64,000 nt of DNA from NVTR01 sp965237505 (GCA_965237505.1 CBDEFR010000004.1:124001-188000), one strand, 5' to 3'. Counted from the stretch's first letter, positions 44,292 through 53,927 are shown. The notes: generated from the sequence alone by a model not told the origin. Numbers and translations: made by a program.

Positions 44292-44705
44292 TCAGAGCCC
44301 GCCGAGCGCGCAGACGATCTGCCATTCTGCTCCGGATACGGGTTGCACCGACAGGCGGGTGTTATTGACCAGAACCATGTCGGCCAGTTTAGGTTCGGCC
44401 TTGCACATGGCCAACGTCACAGGCGACGGCAATGATCGGACCGCCTTGACGTCCACGCATTCCCAACGTTCGTCGTCGGTGGTGCTGTCCGGGTGGATCT
44501 CGGCGCAGACCTCGACAATACCGACCACCGCTTTTTCGGTTTGCGAATGATAGAAAAACCCGCGGTCGCCGATTTTCATGTCGCGCATGTGGTTACGGGC
44601 CTGATAATTGCGGATACCATCCCATTCTTCGCCCGCCTCGCTCTTGGCTACTTGCTGGTCCCAGCTCCAAGTTGACGCTTCGGATTTGAAAAGCCAATAC
44701 CGCAT
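44292..44705 (-). CDS. EVE domain protein
   Basis: 137 aa, a whole-length EVE (PUA-like) domain: RYWLFKSEASTWSWDQQVAK, WDGIRNYQARNHMRDM, GDRGFFYHSQTEKAVVGIVEV, VNNTRLSVQPVSGAEW. EVE domains bind modified bases in RNA or DNA. The gene is 3 bp downstream of gpsA and is probably cotranscribed with tsaD-gpsA, a common arrangement. Confidence 0.92.
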   Translation of the reverse strand: MRYWLFKSEASTWSWDQQVAKSEAGEEWDGIRNYQARNHMRDMKIGDRGFFYHSQTEKAVVGIVEVCAEIHPDSTTDDERWECVDVKAVRSLPSPVTLAMCKAEPKLADMVLVNNTRLSVQPVSGAEWQIVCALGGL

Positions 44706-44708
44706 GGC

Positions 44709-45671
44709 TCACTCCTTTTTCAATGGGCGGGACAGCAATGTTTCTATTGCGTCCTGCACGGTGATTTTCTGTTCCAGCAATGCCGAAACGGCTAATGTAA
44801 TGGGGAGATCGATCTGGCGACTTTTTGACATGTCAGAGACTGCTTTTGCCGTGGCGACGCCTTCGACTGTGACATTTCCCGTTGCTCTCTGGCCGCCGCC
44901 CAGGGCTAGGCCAAAGCAATAATTTCGTGACTTTACTGATGAACAGGTGAGGACGAGATCGCCAAATCCCGACAGTCCGGACAGCGTTTCCGGCAGCGCC
45001 CCCAGCGCGAGCGCCAATCGCTTCATTTCCGCGTAGCCGCGCGTCATCAGGGCGGCGCGGGCGCTTTCGCCGAGCCCGGCGCCGGTGGCAATGCCGACGG
45101 CGATTGCGATGACGTTTTTCAGCCCCCCCCCAAGCTCTACTCCGACCACGTCGGTAGTTCGATAAAGGCGCAGGTTCGCAGTGGATAATGCTGTCTGCAA
45201 ATATTTCGCGTCCTGATCGGTCTTGGTTGCCAGCGTCAGGGCGGTCGGAAGCCCGGCGGCGATGTCTACGGCAAAACTCGGGCCCGAAATAATCGCGGCA
45301 GTGGCAGTGGGGCATGTTTTGGCGATTACTCCGGTTGGCCCAAAACCGGTGGCAATGTCGATGCCCTTGCAGCAGGCAATGACTGTGCGCCCGCCCAAGA
45401 CGCTGGAATGTTGGCCAAGGTATTGTGACAGGGCCTGGGTCGGTACCGCGATCAGGCAAATCGGTGCCGGGTTGGTGGCTTGAGCGGTGGGTGTAAGGGT
45501 GCCTGGGAAGCCGAAGCCTGGCAGCCGGGCAATGTTTTCGCCGTCGGTGGCCATGGCTGTTGCATGGGCCTGGTCGCGTGCGATCAGAGCGACCCGGCGT
45601 CCGTCGCGGGCCAAGGAGATAGCCAATGCAGTGCCAAACGCGCCGGCGCCGAACACCGAGATATCAGTCAT
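44709..45671 (-). CDS. gpsA: glycerol-3-phosphate dehydrogenase [NAD(P)+]
   Basis: 320 aa. N-terminal FGAGAFGTALAISLARDGR cofactor site, IAVPTQALSQYL, CCKGIDIATG, GPSFAVDIAAGLPTAL, and the catalytic Lys in ELGGGLKNVIAIAVGIATG. Makes glycerol-3-phosphate for phospholipids. Overlaps tsaD by 4 bp. Confidence 0.96.
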   Translation of the reverse strand: MTDISVFGAGAFGTALAISLARDGRRVALIARDQAHATAMATDGENIARLPGFGFPGTLTPTAQATNPAPICLIAVPTQALSQYLGQHSSVLGGRTVIACCKGIDIATGFGPTGVIAKTCPTATAAIISGPSFAVDIAAGLPTALTLATKTDQDAKYLQTALSTANLRLYRTTDVVGVELGGGLKNVIAIAVGIATGAGLGESARAALMTRGYAEMKRLALALGALPETLSGLSGFGDLVLTCSSVKSRNYCFGLALGGGQRATGNVTVEGVATAKAVSDMSKSRQIDLPITLAVSALLEQKITVQDAIETLLSRPLKKE

Positions 45672-46765
45672 GCCTTGGGCCCCTTTTTTCCGGACCCAAG
45701 CAGGGGCGGACTGATCGTGTCAAGCGGCCATCTGGGGCGCGCTGACAAAGTCATGTCGTCACGTGCACCTGCGCGATACTGTTCCAGCCCGGCCCAAGCG
45801 ATCATTGCCGCGTTATCGGTGCAAAGCGCTACTGGCGGCGACATGAATTGAACATCGCGTTCGTTTGAAACAGCCTCTAACGAATGCCGAATCGTCTGAT
45901 TTGCCGCAACTCCGCCAGAGATGGCGAATGTCGGGTGCGCTGGCGCCAACGCCAGATACGCGGTCAATGCCCGGCGCGATTTTTCGGCAAACACATCGGC
46001 CATGGCGGCCTGGAAACTGGCACAAATGTCGGCGCAGTCGGATGCGGTCAGACCACCGCTTTCTGTGATCTGCCGGTTTCGCGCGCGAAGCACCGCAGTC
46101 TTCAGACCGGAAAATGACATGTCACAACCGGGCCGGTCCAGCAACGGACGCGGGAACGCAAAGCGGCGGGGGTCGCCGTCGGCTGCGGCGCGTTCGACAG
46201 CCGGGCCTCCGGGCTGCGGCAGGTCGAGGATCCGCGCGATCTTGTCAAACGCTTCGCCCGATGCATCATCGATCGTGCCGCCTAGCCGGGTGAAATCATC
46301 GCATCCGCTGACCGAAAGAAACTGGCAGTGGCCACCGGACATCAGCAGCATCAGATAGGGAAATTCAATGCTGTCGGTCAGACGCGGGGTCAGGGCGTGC
46401 CCGGCTAGGTGATTGACACCGACCAGCGGCAGACCACGGCCAGCGGCAAGCCCCTTGGCACACATGACCCCGGCCAGGACCCCGCCGATCAGACCGGGAC
46501 CGGCGGTGACCGCGATCGCGTCGATGTCCGCGAGGTTTACGTTTGCCAGTATTAGAGCCTGTTCGACGGCAATATCCAGCTTTTCCACGTGGGCACGGGC
46601 GGCGATTTCCGGAACCACGCCGCCAAAATCCGCGTGCAGATCGGCCTGACCGAAAATAACCGAAGACAGGATGGTTGGCGTTTCGTTGAGCGTGTGGCGC
46701 ACGACCGCGGCGGCAGTATCGTCGCAGCTGCTTTCCAAGCCAAGTATCGTCAGCGTATCGGTCAT
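45668..46765 (-). CDS. tsaD: tRNA N6-threonylcarbamoyladenosine transferase TsaD
   Basis: 365 aa from ATG 46765 (LTILGLESSCDDTAAAVV follows closely; nine more in-frame codons upstream are not family-like). The metal site HLAGHA, MSGGHCQFLSV and ISGGVAANQTIR are Kae1/TsaD landmarks. It transfers threonylcarbamoyl to A37 of ANN-decoding tRNAs. Divergent from hemD across 74 bp that must hold both promoters. Confidence 0.96.
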   Translation of the reverse strand: MTDTLTILGLESSCDDTAAAVVRHTLNETPTILSSVIFGQADLHADFGGVVPEIAARAHVEKLDIAVEQALILANVNLADIDAIAVTAGPGLIGGVLAGVMCAKGLAAGRGLPLVGVNHLAGHALTPRLTDSIEFPYLMLLMSGGHCQFLSVSGCDDFTRLGGTIDDASGEAFDKIARILDLPQPGGPAVERAAADGDPRRFAFPRPLLDRPGCDMSFSGLKTAVLRARNRQITESGGLTASDCADICASFQAAMADVFAEKSRRALTAYLALAPAHPTFAISGGVAANQTIRHSLEAVSNERDVQFMSPPVALCTDNAAMIAWAGLEQYRAGARDDMTLSARPRWPLDTISPPLLGSGKKGPKA

Positions 46766-46839
46766 CGTCCGGCCTGTTGCGCGAGCGGTCACCGGCAGGT
46801 AACACCGTGTGGCAGCCCATACAACCGTGCGAGCCCGCT

Positions 46840-47550
46840 GTGCCCAAGACCGCCCCCATCGTCCTTTTGACCCGCCCGGCTGCGCCCGCTGCGCGGTTCC
46901 GCGAGATGCTAGGCCCGGACGTCGAGGTAATCTTGTCGCCGGTTATCGAAATTGGGCCGGTCGAGTTCACAGTCGACCTGTCGGCCTACAGGACGCTGAT
47001 ATTTGCATCTCAGCATGGCGTTCAGTCAATGAACGGGGTTGCGGGGCTGGAAGGGTTACAGGCCTTTGCGGTTGGCGAGCAGACCGCCCAGGCGGCCAGC
47101 GACCTGGGCCTGACGATTGTCGCATCTGACGGGAATGCGGATAGCCTGGTTGCAAAGATCATCACCGCGAGGCCCAAAGGGAAAGCACTGTTTGTGCGTG
47201 GGGTTCATTCACGCGGGGATATCGCTCTTCGGCTGAGAAACGCCGGATTAGAGATCGATTCGATCGTAGCTTACGACCAGATCGAGCAACCGCTGTCAGC
47301 GCCCGCAAGGCAGGTTCTTGGTGGTGCCCGGCCTGTTGTCCTGCCACTTTTTTCACCCCGGTCAGCTGAATTGTTGGCACGAAAGGCAACGGCGTGTTCG
47401 CCGACTGCTCCGCTGATATTGATTGCGATGAGTGCGGCGGTTTTGGCGGCCTGGGATGGTCCGCCGGGCAAGGAATGTGTTTCGGTCCACGCGCCAACGG
47501 CGCAAGCCATGGCGCGAGAAATATTGCGGCGATTTCGCAGACTGGCTTGA
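46840..47550 (+). CDS. hemD: uroporphyrinogen-III synthase
   Basis: 236 aa from GTG 46840 (VPKTAPIVLLTRPAAPAARF), chosen over the in-frame codon at 46777 because the extra residues are unlike the family. The two-domain HemD fold is loosely conserved: FASQHGVQSMNG, FAVGEQTAQAASDLG, VRGVHSRGDIALRL, VAYDQIEQPLS, MSAAVLAAW. It closes the tetrapyrrole ring. Followed by Mic60-like and hemY, the usual alphaproteobacterial order. Confidence 0.88.
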   Translation: MPKTAPIVLLTRPAAPAARFREMLGPDVEVILSPVIEIGPVEFTVDLSAYRTLIFASQHGVQSMNGVAGLEGLQAFAVGEQTAQAASDLGLTIVASDGNADSLVAKIITARPKGKALFVRGVHSRGDIALRLRNAGLEIDSIVAYDQIEQPLSAPARQVLGGARPVVLPLFSPRSAELLARKATACSPTAPLILIAMSAAVLAAWDGPPGKECVSVHAPTAQAMAREILRRFRRLA

Positions 47551-47630
47551 GCGTGGGTAGTTGGGGCGATACGTATGAGAGGCGGCCGCCGTGGCGCCGT
47601 ATTATTTGAGAATCAAGGGAACTGGTTTCG

Positions 47631-48797
47631 GTGGCACGCGCGAAAAAATCCAAAGATTCGGACCCAAAACCTGAATCTGCGGCCGAAGAGCCGGTTAAAG
47701 CAGTCGAAGATGCGGTTTTGCTGGCAGGCGCCGGTGAAATGCCGGGCGGCGAAGACCTGCAGGCATCGGAAAGCGATAATGACGCATATGGGTTATTGGC
47801 GCCGACACAGGCGCGCGCCGCCCGGCGAAGTATTTGGCCGATGTTCCTGGGCGGCGCAGTTGTGGCGGCAGTTGGGTTTTTGGCTGCGCAGTATTTGGGT
47901 AACGACCGGTGGCCCTTTCCAAGCGGGCGCTCGGCCACCGATGAATTGGCGGCTGTCGTGCTAGCGCAAAATGCGCGGATCAGCGTGCTGGAGGGTCAGA
48001 TTTCGGATCTGACGCAGGTCCTGTCTTACCTGCCGCCTGGCAATGTTATCGACGATCTAGGCGCGCGCCTGCGTGATGGGCAGCAGGCGGTGAGCGAACA
48101 AAGCGCGCGCATTGACCTTTTGGACCGGCGGCTTGGCGATTTGGAGAACCGGCCGATCCCCGATGTGGCGGCCTCAAGCGACGCGGTCGCAGCTTATGAG
48201 CGCGAACTTACCGCCATGCGGCAGATGTTTGAGGCAGAGCTTGACCGAATTGAAGCAGCGCAGGAAACCGCGGTGGAAATCGAGACTAACGCGGCGGAAC
48301 GAGCTGAAATCGCGGTCAAGCGGGCGGCACTTGCCCGGGTTCAGTCAAATATGGATCGTGGCGCACCGTTCGCCGAGGGACTGACGGCGTTGCAAGACGC
48401 GGGCGTTGCGGTGCCGGGGCACCTGATCGCACTTTCGCGCGACGGCGTTGCGAGTATGGCCGAACTTCAGAGCGAATTTCCCGAGGCCGCGCGTGTCGCG
48501 CTGAACGCCGCAGTGCGGGCCGATGTTGCTGCCGGGCGGCAAGGCCGGTTGGCCGGGTTTCTGCGCACCCAGCTTGGCGCAAGATCGCTGGAGCCGCGGC
48601 AGGGAAATGACCCGGACGCCATTTTGTCGCGCGCCGAGGCTGCTTTGGGTGACGGAGACATTGGCCAATCGCTCAGCGAGGTATATACATTGCCAGTGGC
48701 TGGGGCCGCCCAGATGACCGATTGGGTGGATAAGGCGCGTGCCCGCCAGCGGGCCGTGGAGGCAGTCGCGGCGTTGGCCGAGACCGTGAATAATTAG
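47631..48797 (+). CDS. alphaproteobacterial Mic60 (mitofilin) homologue, COG4223
   Basis: 388 aa from GTG 47631. Acidic/lysine N-terminal stretch, one membrane segment (about residues 68-88, WPMFLGGAVVAAVGFLAA), a long coiled coil (about 105-245, ISVLEGQISDLTQVL...RIDLLDRRLGDLE) and a C-terminal mitofilin-like helical domain (250-388). Alphaproteobacterial Mic60 proteins shape inner-membrane invaginations and contact the outer membrane; mitochondria inherited the family for cristae. The hemD/hemY neighbourhood is the conserved one. Confidence 0.82.
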   Translation: MARAKKSKDSDPKPESAAEEPVKAVEDAVLLAGAGEMPGGEDLQASESDNDAYGLLAPTQARAARRSIWPMFLGGAVVAAVGFLAAQYLGNDRWPFPSGRSATDELAAVVLAQNARISVLEGQISDLTQVLSYLPPGNVIDDLGARLRDGQQAVSEQSARIDLLDRRLGDLENRPIPDVAASSDAVAAYERELTAMRQMFEAELDRIEAAQETAVEIETNAAERAEIAVKRAALARVQSNMDRGAPFAEGLTALQDAGVAVPGHLIALSRDGVASMAELQSEFPEAARVALNAAVRADVAAGRQGRLAGFLRTQLGARSLEPRQGNDPDAILSRAEAALGDGDIGQSLSEVYTLPVAGAAQMTDWVDKARARQRAVEAVAALAETVNN

Positions 48798-48808
48798 GCG
48801 CGCCCGGG

Positions 48809-50284
48809 ATGCTTTGGTCACTTATCAAGATCGTTCTATTCATCATGTCGATCACGGCGCTGACGATCGGCGTCGGCTATCTTGCCGATTCCAGTGGCGG
48901 GGTTCGCATTGCGGTCGGCGGGACCGAGTTCAATCTGGATCCATTGCGGACGGGCATCGCCGCCGGGGTGCTGGTTGTGGTGATCTGGTTGTTGCTCCGC
49001 CTGGCTGGCTTACTGATCGCGGCGCTGCGTTTCATCAACGGTGATGAAACCGCGATGTCGCGCTATTTTGACCGCAACCGTGAACGCCGCGGTTTCGAAG
49101 CGCTGGCGGACGGCATGACCGCGCTGGCATCCGGTGACGGGCGGTTGGCGATGTCCAAGGCTGCCAAGGCGGAAAAGTATTTGCGCCGGCCGGAACTGAC
49201 CAACCTGATCACCGCGCAGGCGGCGGAAATATCCGGCGACCGCAAGAAGGCCGAAGAGGTTTACAAGCGACTGTTGCAAGATGATCGCACCCGCTTTGTC
49301 GGGGTGCGCGGGATCATGAAGCAACGGCTGGAAGATGGTGACGCTGCGATGGCCAAGAAACTGGCCGAACGGGCGTTTGCACTGAAGCCGAAGCATACTA
49401 AAACCGGTGACATCCTGCTGCGGCTGCAGGCCGAACAGCAAGACTGGTCGGGTGCGCGCGCAACTTTGGCGCAAAAGCAAAGACAAGGCGAATTGCCCAA
49501 GAATGTTCATAAGCGCCGCGACGCGGTGTTGGCACTGTCCGAGGCGCGTGACGTGTTTCTCGATGGCAACACAGTTGAGGCGCGCAAGGCGGCGATCGAG
49601 ACCAACCGGCAGTCGCCCGACCTGATCCCGGCCGCGGTCATGGCGGCGCAGGGTTATATCGAGGCCGACAAAGCGCGAAATGCGACACGGTTGCTGAAAA
49701 AAGCCTGGCAAGCGCAGCCACACCCGGATTTGGCGGCGGCATTTGCCAGTATCGTGCCTGATGAAGACCCCAAGGCGCGCATCAAGCGATTTCAGGCTTT
49801 GACAAAACTGGCACCGGACCATTCCGAAACCCGGATGTTAATGGCGGAACTGCAGATTGCCGCTGGCGATTATGCGGCGGCCCGCAAGGCGTTGGTCGAT
49901 CTGGTCGAAAGCGAACCGACAGCGCGATCGCTGGCGATCATGGCCGCCATTGAGCGTGGCGAGGGCAGTGACGATACGGTGGTTCGTGGCTGGCTGGCCA
50001 AAGCGGTGACCGCGTCGCGCGGCCCGCAATGGGTGTGCGACAATTGCCAGACGGTTCACAGTTCCTGGGCGCCGGTGTGCAGCAACTGCAGCGGCTTTGA
50101 CACCTTGTCTTGGACGATCCCGGCGGACGGCGAAGTTGCAATGCCTGCATCAACCGAAATGCTGCCGCTGCTCGTTGGCGAGACGGCCAGCGATGATGAA
50201 ACCAGTGCTGCGGATGACGATGACGAGGTGCTGGATTTAGGAGAGTTCGTTACGGTTCCCGAGCCGCCCGACGTCGAAAAATAA
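48809..50284 (+). CDS. hemY: HemY-like tetratricopeptide membrane protein
   Basis: 491 aa. Two N-terminal membrane segments (residues 5-25 and 45-70), then TPR-like helices (about 85-395). Two CxxC pairs follow at about 410-428 (CDNCQTVHSSWAPVCSNCSG), a small rubredoxin-like metal site as in LapB, and then an acidic tail. HemY (COG3898) is linked to late haem synthesis genes but its biochemical role is unclear. It is not the protoporphyrinogen oxidase also called HemY. Operon with hemD and the Mic60-like gene. Confidence 0.87.
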   Translation: MLWSLIKIVLFIMSITALTIGVGYLADSSGGVRIAVGGTEFNLDPLRTGIAAGVLVVVIWLLLRLAGLLIAALRFINGDETAMSRYFDRNRERRGFEALADGMTALASGDGRLAMSKAAKAEKYLRRPELTNLITAQAAEISGDRKKAEEVYKRLLQDDRTRFVGVRGIMKQRLEDGDAAMAKKLAERAFALKPKHTKTGDILLRLQAEQQDWSGARATLAQKQRQGELPKNVHKRRDAVLALSEARDVFLDGNTVEARKAAIETNRQSPDLIPAAVMAAQGYIEADKARNATRLLKKAWQAQPHPDLAAAFASIVPDEDPKARIKRFQALTKLAPDHSETRMLMAELQIAAGDYAAARKALVDLVESEPTARSLAIMAAIERGEGSDDTVVRGWLAKAVTASRGPQWVCDNCQTVHSSWAPVCSNCSGFDTLSWTIPADGEVAMPASTEMLPLLVGETASDDETSAADDDDEVLDLGEFVTVPEPPDVEK

Positions 50285-50329
50285 TCCTACACAGACCAGC
50301 AGCAGAATGCTAAAGAGCCGCGCACACTG

Positions 50330-50405
50330 GCCGCAGTAGCTCAGATGGTAGAGCATTGCATTCGTAATGCAGAGGTCGGGGGTTCGAGTCCCTTCTGCGG
50401 CACCA
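50330..50405 (+). tRNA. tRNA-Thr (anticodon CGT)
   Basis: 76-nt cloverleaf: acceptor GCCGCAG/CTGCGGC, D arm AGCTCAGATGGTAGAGC, anticodon loop TTCGTAA in a GCATT-type stem (reads ACG), T arm GGGGGTTCGAGTCCC, encoded CCA end at 50403-50405. It marks the border between the conserved block and the IS-rich accessory region to its right. Confidence 0.96.
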
Positions 50406-50569
50406 TAGAATCAAGACAATAAACTTTAAACCAAAGGTTTACGGTTTAACGGTAAATGCCAGTCCACCCTACAAACCACCCAGCAATACTCAAATTACGC
50501 AATATTGAATCGTTTGGAGCGATATTTCTGTATCCTTGACTCCGGGCTCGTTTCCAAAGCCACTTAAGT

Positions 50570-50953
50570 ATGGAGATTGAATTGGAAGATTTGGTGCGAC
50601 TGGTCGTAGGGGCCATAAAGGAATTGCCAGGGTGGCCATATTCTGGACGAGCACGCGATCATTTGCGTTGCGACAGTTCACTCGTTTATCTCTCTACTCA
50701 AACAGCTCAGAAAATTTTACGTAAGCATGGCGAGAAAGTTGATTTGGCTTGCATTTTGCTTATCCCAACGGCCCTGAACTGTGGTCTTTGGATAGCTGAC
50801 AACGACAAAGCATGTTGCGTAACATACAATTCGGAACCGGTGAGATATGTTGCAGCAGTAGGAGGTAGGGGTAAATCTTGTGACCCTTCGCCGCTTTGCT
50901 GGTGTTGGGCGGAGATTGCGCGTGGATCACCCCAATCAGGTTTTATCAGGTAG
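50570..50953 (+). pseudogene. possible phage-type nuclease (PBECR-like) small gene, probably frameshifted
   Basis: 127 codons: RCDSSLVYLSTQTAQKILRK, HGEKVDLACILLIPTALNC and YNSEPVRYVAAVGGRG resemble the Barnase/EndoU/colicin-E5-like PBECR pattern (YLS..TA..K..KH, then Y...YVA.V). After about residue 102 the frame becomes cysteine/proline-rich, while the next frame reads VNLVTLRRFAGVGRRLRVD, close to the family's V-T-L-(Y/R)-R ending; a one-base indel near 50870 is likely. The family match is from memory and weak. Region 50406-50569 has only an IR, TAAACC-AAA-GGTTTA (50427-50441). Nothing convincing fills 50954-51287. Confidence 0.3.
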
Positions 50954-51293
50954 TTACGGTAAGTCGTTGAATCGACTCCAGTAATCCACGTCGGCCTCGA
51001 AAGTCGAGGTAATTAGTTGGTCGATATTCTGATGATTTCGGGCTGAAACACAATCGGAAAAATAGTGACAAATGTTCCAGCTTTTTCGCGCTTCTACTAC
51101 ACGTGCACCCGAAACTCCGACAATAGGGGACAGAAGGCCGAGTGTTCAAAGGCGGCGGCGACCACCGAACCCTGGTCAGCGCGTCGGCGCTCGTACTCCT
51201 GCCATAGCGGCATTTCAGTTCAACACTCCATCGGCTTGGTCAACAACCCAAACCGCCTGATCTCGTCCACTGACATAAAATAAATGGGGCTTA

Positions 51294-52452
51294 TACCAAC
51301 GGCCCCCAGATTTGACTCAAGGGGATTCCCACGAGCGGCGTGATCTGATTCAGTGGCATCAAGGCAAGGGAGGCTTTGATGGCAGTAAGGATTACGCGAA
51401 AAGACAAGTCCGCAGGCGAGCTTCGCCAGGAAGCGGCGCGGTGCCGGGATGGGAAAGCGGCGCGACGGGTGTTGGCGATTGCCCTGGTTCTGGATGGGGT
51501 TGACCGCAAGACGGCGGCAGAAAACTGCGGCATGGATCGGCAGACGTTGCGGGATTGGGCCCACCGTTACAATGCGGAGGGCGTGTCGGGCCTGTTCAAC
51601 CGTCGCCCGCCGGATCCACCCTGTCTGCTGAGCGCGGCACAGAAGGAGGAGTTGGCGGAAATGGTTCGGGCGGGTCCCGACCCCGAAACCGATGGGGTTG
51701 TGCGCTGGCGGCGCATTGATCTGAAACGCAAGATCGAAGAGCGCTTCGGCGTCACCATGCATGAGCGAACTGTTGGCAAACAATTGGCAAGCCTGGGCTT
51801 TCGGCGTCTGTCGGTGCGCCCGCAGCATCCGAAATCCGACCCGGATGCACAGGAGGCTTTTAAAAAAACTTCGCCGCAGAGGTAGAAGCAGCCTTGCCGG
51901 AAACAGCCCGCAGCAAGCCCCTGGAGATATGGTTTCAGGATGAAGCGCGGGTTGGCCAGCAGGGCACGCTCACCCGTATCTGGGCCGAGCGTGGAACACG
52001 CCCCCGTGCCCCGCGCGACACCCGCTATATCTGGAGCTACATTTTCTGCGCCGTCTGCCCGGAACGGGCTGAAGCGGCCGCTCTGATCATGCCACATGCC
52101 GACACACAGGCCATGAGCGCGCATCTCGCCGAGATCGCTAAAACCGTCGCATCGGGCGCACATGCCCTTCTCATTCTGGATGGCGCTGGCTGGCACGGTT
52201 CGGCAGAGCTGGAGGTACCCGACAACATCACCCTGCTCAAACTCCCGCCCTATTCCCCTGAACTCAACCGATGGAAAATGTGTGGGCTTATCTGCGTGCC
52301 AACAAGCTCGCCATATCCGTCTTCGACAATTATGAGCAGATCGTCGACAGGTGTTGCGAAGCATGGAACTTCTTTGCAAACGACAAAACAGCAATCACGT
52401 CAATCACTACCAGACAATGGGCCAAAACGGTCAACGGCTAGGGCCGTTGGTA
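51294..52452 (+). mobile_element. IS630-family insertion sequence, copy 1 (inactivated)
   Basis: 1159 bp with ends TACCAACGGCC...GGCCGTTGGTA, flanked by TTA on both sides (51291-51293, 52453-52455). It disrupts an IS1595-like end: the joined flanks read GGGGCTTATAACCCTGCC, the same as the IS1595 terminus at 60197-60180. Its second reading frame has lost one base relative to copy 2. Confidence 0.9.
51379..52441 (+). pseudogene. IS630-family transposase, broken (copy 1)
   Basis: orfA (51379-51885) holds the helix-turn-helix domain. A run of seven As (51862-51868, TTTTAAAAAAAC) is the site where a -1 shift would join it to the DDE frame (KKNFAAEVEAAL, WFQDEARVGQQG, LILDGAGWHG). In this copy CTCAACCGATGG replaces CTCAACCCGATGG at about 52266, so the PELNPMENVW motif carrying the catalytic Glu is lost. 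Confidence 0.88.
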
Positions 52453-52455
52453 TTA

Positions 52456-52697
52456 TAACCCTGCCTTGATTTAGGGCCGTCCCGCACAATATCATGTGAT
52501 TGACCGCTAACGGGCACACCCTACAGTGGCCGTAGTAACCGCGAATCATCGCGGCGGCCATCAACGGAAAAGGCCGGACTGTTGGAGGTCCAGCCTAGCG
52601 CCCCAGAGGGGATTTGATGGTCTCGTTTAATTCACGAAGGCGCACGAGACGGGCTCAATGATGCGGTGATCTTACCAAATCCTGCGAGTCCGTCAAG
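52456..52697. other. non-coding, stem-loop-rich segment
   Basis: No ORF. A nested hairpin is formed by TGGCCG (52527-52532)/CGGCCA (52555-52560) enclosing CCGCGA (52539-52544)/TCGCGG (52549-52554). Another, AGGC-GGAC/GTCC-GCCT, follows at about 52574-52600. The left edge starts with the tail of an IS1595-like end, so part of this may be IS1595 debris; the right part precedes the DUF1508 gene in the pre-insertion order. Confidence 0.4.
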
Positions 52698-52715
52698 TGC
52701 CCTTCCGCAAATTTG

Positions 52716-53927
52716 CAGGGGTATCGCATGAATAGCTGGCCCGTGTTTGCTACGTGCATCAACGTCTGATTCAATGTCACCAGAACACGCATCTGGAGGA
52801 CTTGCTTTGGAAAAGACTACATCATTTCAATCTGTTATTTCGGCCATCCCTGACCCTCGCCAGCAGGCGAAGGTGCTTTACCCGCTTGATGAGATCCTGC
52901 TTTTAAGCCTGTGTGCGGTGGTCTCGGGCGGCGAGAGTGTCGTTGATATTGTCGAATATGGTGAAGAAAAGCTGAAGTTTCTGCGCAAATTGGCCCCTTT
53001 TGAGCACGGCATTCCCTCGCATGACACGCTTTCAACGGTGTTTCGGCTGCTTGATCCGGAGAAGTTCAGTACAGCCTTTGCGCAATGGGCTGCTGGCCTG
53101 GCGGGACGCGTTGAAGGCTCGATTGTGGCCGTCGATGGCAAGACGATGCGCGGGTCAAAGGCCGGTGGTGAAACACCTCTGCATTTGATCTCGGCCTACT
53201 GTGATGATCTGCGTCTGGTACTGGGTCAGCGGGCAAGTGCGCACAAAAAGAACGAGATCAAGGACATTCCATTGCTCTTGGATTTGCTCCACGTTGAGGG
53301 CGCGATCGTGACGCTGGACGCGATGGGGTGCCAACGCCAGATTGCCTGCAAAATCCGCGACAAGGGGGCCGACTACGTGCTGGCGCTCAAGGGAAATCAG
53401 AGCAGCCTTTTTGAGGATGTGAAACTGTGGTTTGAAGAGAGGGAGCATGAAAATACTGCGTCGTTACAGACTGTTGATGGCGATAAAGGTCGGATTGAGA
53501 CCCGGACCTACACCCAGAGTGACACCATAGAATGGCTGCAAGAGCGCCATCCGGGTTGGGCGGGCCTGACCAGTATTGGTCGCGTTGTCTCGATCCGTGA
53601 AAGCAACGGGAAAACAACACAACAAACCCGATACTTCATCTCGTCTCTACCGAAAGATGCGCCGCGCTTTGCCCATGCGGTACGCTCCCATTGGGGGATT
53701 GAAAACCGCCTCCACTGGGTGCTCGACGTCACATTCCGCGATGATGACAGCCGTGTTCGTAAGGATCACGGCCCCAAGAATTTTGCCGTCATCAAACACA
53801 TGGCAATGAATCTGCTCAACAAGGCAAAAGATAAAAAATCGCTCAGGGTCATGCGCAAAAAGGCCGGATGGAACAATCGGTTCTTACTGCAAATTCTCCG
53901 GACATAACCTTCATGCGATTCCCCTGC
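52716..53927 (+). mobile_element. ISAs1-family insertion sequence
   Basis: 1212 bp; terminal inverted repeats GCAGGGG(T/A)ATCGCATGAA; perfect 8-bp target duplication GCAAATTT (52708-52715, 53928-53935). It inserted into the left target duplication of the IS1202-type element that follows, so it arrived later. Confidence 0.93.
52774..53907 (+). CDS. ISAs1-family transposase
   Basis: 377 aa from ATG 52774 (a start at TTG 52747 is open too). N-terminal DDE_Tnp_1-associated domain (FQSVISAIPDPRQQAKVLYP), then VAVDGKTMRGSK, VTLDAMGCQ and HWGIENRLHWVLDVTFRDD with the Asp, Asp and Glu. Complete; element probably autonomous. Confidence 0.94.
   Translation: MSPEHASGGLALEKTTSFQSVISAIPDPRQQAKVLYPLDEILLLSLCAVVSGGESVVDIVEYGEEKLKFLRKLAPFEHGIPSHDTLSTVFRLLDPEKFSTAFAQWAAGLAGRVEGSIVAVDGKTMRGSKAGGETPLHLISAYCDDLRLVLGQRASAHKKNEIKDIPLLLDLLHVEGAIVTLDAMGCQRQIACKIRDKGADYVLALKGNQSSLFEDVKLWFEEREHENTASLQTVDGDKGRIETRTYTQSDTIEWLQERHPGWAGLTSIGRVVSIRESNGKTTQQTRYFISSLPKDAPRFAHAVRSHWGIENRLHWVLDVTFRDDDSRVRKDHGPKNFAVIKHMAMNLLNKAKDKKSLRVMRKKAGWNNRFLLQILRT

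Noticed and set aside
50406..51290. Integrase or second copy of the tRNA-Thr 3' end marking an island
   Set aside because: Neither an integrase gene nor a repeat of the tRNA end was found within the window.
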